Assembly (NCBI RefSeq): GCF_032854445.1
Contig: NC_088305.1
Span: forward strand, 12,653,606 to 12,717,605
Reading direction: 5' to 3'
DNA length: 64,000 nucleotides
From: Liolophura sinensis
Lineage: Eukaryota > Mollusca > Polyplacophora > Chitonida > Chitonidae
Within the stretch, counting starts at the first letter, position 1. The number at the start of each line of letters is the position of its first letter. The notes beneath the pieces are model-generated. The model had not been told where the DNA came from. It saw only the letters and a list, made by a program, of their open reading frames with translations, and did not search any database. This document shows, piece by piece, positions 62,945-64,000 of the stretch. The position numbers and the translations under genes are program-made.

Positions 62945-64000
62945 CGCAATGCCCAAGACTTCGTCAACCTCGAATAAAGCCATAATCGTTGATTCTTTTG
63001 TTCATTCAATCATCCAACCATCCATTCATCATTTATTTCAAAGGCTTAAGTTTCTGTTATATAAGCTGCTCTCACCATGATAGGCTTCTTATACTGCTGA
63101 TTTTGCAAAAAGCTGAAATTATTCATTCATTCATTTATTTTAAAGAACTTAGTTTGATGTTCTGTTGTGACGACTATTCTCGTCACGAATATGTTTGTGT
63201 GTGACACTGTCTGTTTAGCTTATTTACTTACAGCCATGTTTGTCATTTTCTACACAAACAGGAAGTCTAACATGTTCATGGGGGATAGGCCTGTTATTTA
63301 TGTCAAACTGAAGCTTTCCATTCAGAAATTCTCTACATTTAATACCCGTGGCATTTGGACGATGGATATTTTATTCGCCTTTGACATTTTATACATTGTA
63401 TGTATACGGCTGCTTAACAAGGTTCCTGGTTATACTTAATAAGGCGCTTTTTTGCTTTTTATATCCCCTAGTCGCTGTTAAAATCTCTGTGGACATCCAG
63501 GTCATATTTCAAGTAACGGCTTATTGATCAGGGCGTGATTTGCTATCTTCGGAAATGAGCACTTTATTTTCCGTTATAGCCTCCTTGCCCCGCTGTCAAT
63601 TGTTGTCTAAGTGCTCCTGGCATCCTCTGCTTTATGGGGCAACTCACTGTCATGCCAGTCTCGCCAAATCTTCCAGAGCATCTTCGTGTGTACTGTACAT
63701 GCCCGGGCTGCTACCTCCTCCATGTAGCTACAAAACAGCAGTCTACATCATGTTAGGCACATTCCACTTCGACGCTAACTAGCCCCTCTTTGTGCATTTT
63801 TCACGTGCTCCCCTATTTATATATTAAAGCCACTACTGATCGCCTCTATGGGAGACAAATGAGACCATTTCCCTCGTGAATCCATCTCCGCAAAGAGATT
63901 TTGAATCGGAGTTGTTGTTTGAAACATATTTCAAATCAATGATACAGACATGCATCATCCTTGAAATTTACAACCGTGACAAAGCCTAACTTAAACTGTG
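62945..64000. other. unassigned stretch to window end
   Basis: Two diverged direct repeats of 'tcattcatttattttaaagaacttagttt' type lie at about 63018-63055 and 63122-63155. Plus frames of 61-90 codons are without domains. Confidence 0.35.

Overview
The window looks like intergenic or deep-intronic nuclear DNA from an animal. It has no bacterial-style gene packing, no long open frame, abundant tRNA-derived SINEs, microsatellites and minisatellites, and decayed transposon genes. The commonest SINE ends in a tail reading ...gaaatattcttgagtacggcgtaaaacaccaatcaaataaat. That tail is typical of mollusc genomes and is also found in other lophotrochozoans, so I infer a marine lophotrochozoan, most likely a mollusc. 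I cannot name the species. I recognise no intact host gene. Almost every short open frame is chance or a translation of a repeat.

Repeat content. Five dispersed families account for much of the recognisable sequence. SINE-1 has about 20 full, truncated or fragmentary copies, several with 11-13 bp target-site duplications. SINE-2 carries the motif 'cgtcgtacttaacaatttttcagtcatatgacgacga'-like tail. SINE-3 is a related family whose tail shares the same core. Rep-A carries 'gacgacagtgtgatag' and 'gaaatacggcctcttgtcaa', and some copies are arranged as inverted pairs. Rep-B is about 500 bp and carries 'ttgaattagatcgccacg' and 'caaagcgcaactgag'. Names A/B and SINE-1/2/3 are mine.

Layout. 0-13 kb: scattered Rep-A, Rep-B and SINEs. 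13.1-14.4 kb: a degenerate CA-rich minisatellite hit by three SINE-1 insertions. 14.9 and 28.5 kb: two diverged direct copies of a 0.2 kb segment that keep the same ATG. 17.1 kb: a 74-bp triplet repeat. 18.1-18.7 kb: a weak gene candidate. 20.2-22.4 kb: the most striking feature, a tandem array of 23 units with an exact 95-bp period, each unit carrying splice-site-like and E-box-like motifs. 25.1-26.5 kb: a dead Penelope-like retroelement (reverse transcriptase plus GIY-YIG endonuclease). 27-44 kb: mostly Rep-A/Rep-B/SINE fragments, plus minisatellites at 39.1 and 41.1 kb. 44.4-45.0 kb: a dead Tc1-like transposase on the minus strand. 46.2-47.4 kb: a 1.26 kb foldback element. 50.8 kb: a short minisatellite. 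51.8-52.5 kb: a 751-bp element with 69-bp terminal inverted repeats and one internal frame. 53-64 kb: more SINEs and Rep-A/Rep-B, including an inverted SINE-2 pair around a possible short exon at 61.0 kb.

No operon or pathway can be described. The window is best read as a record of repeated transposition, with nested insertions that give a relative order of activity.
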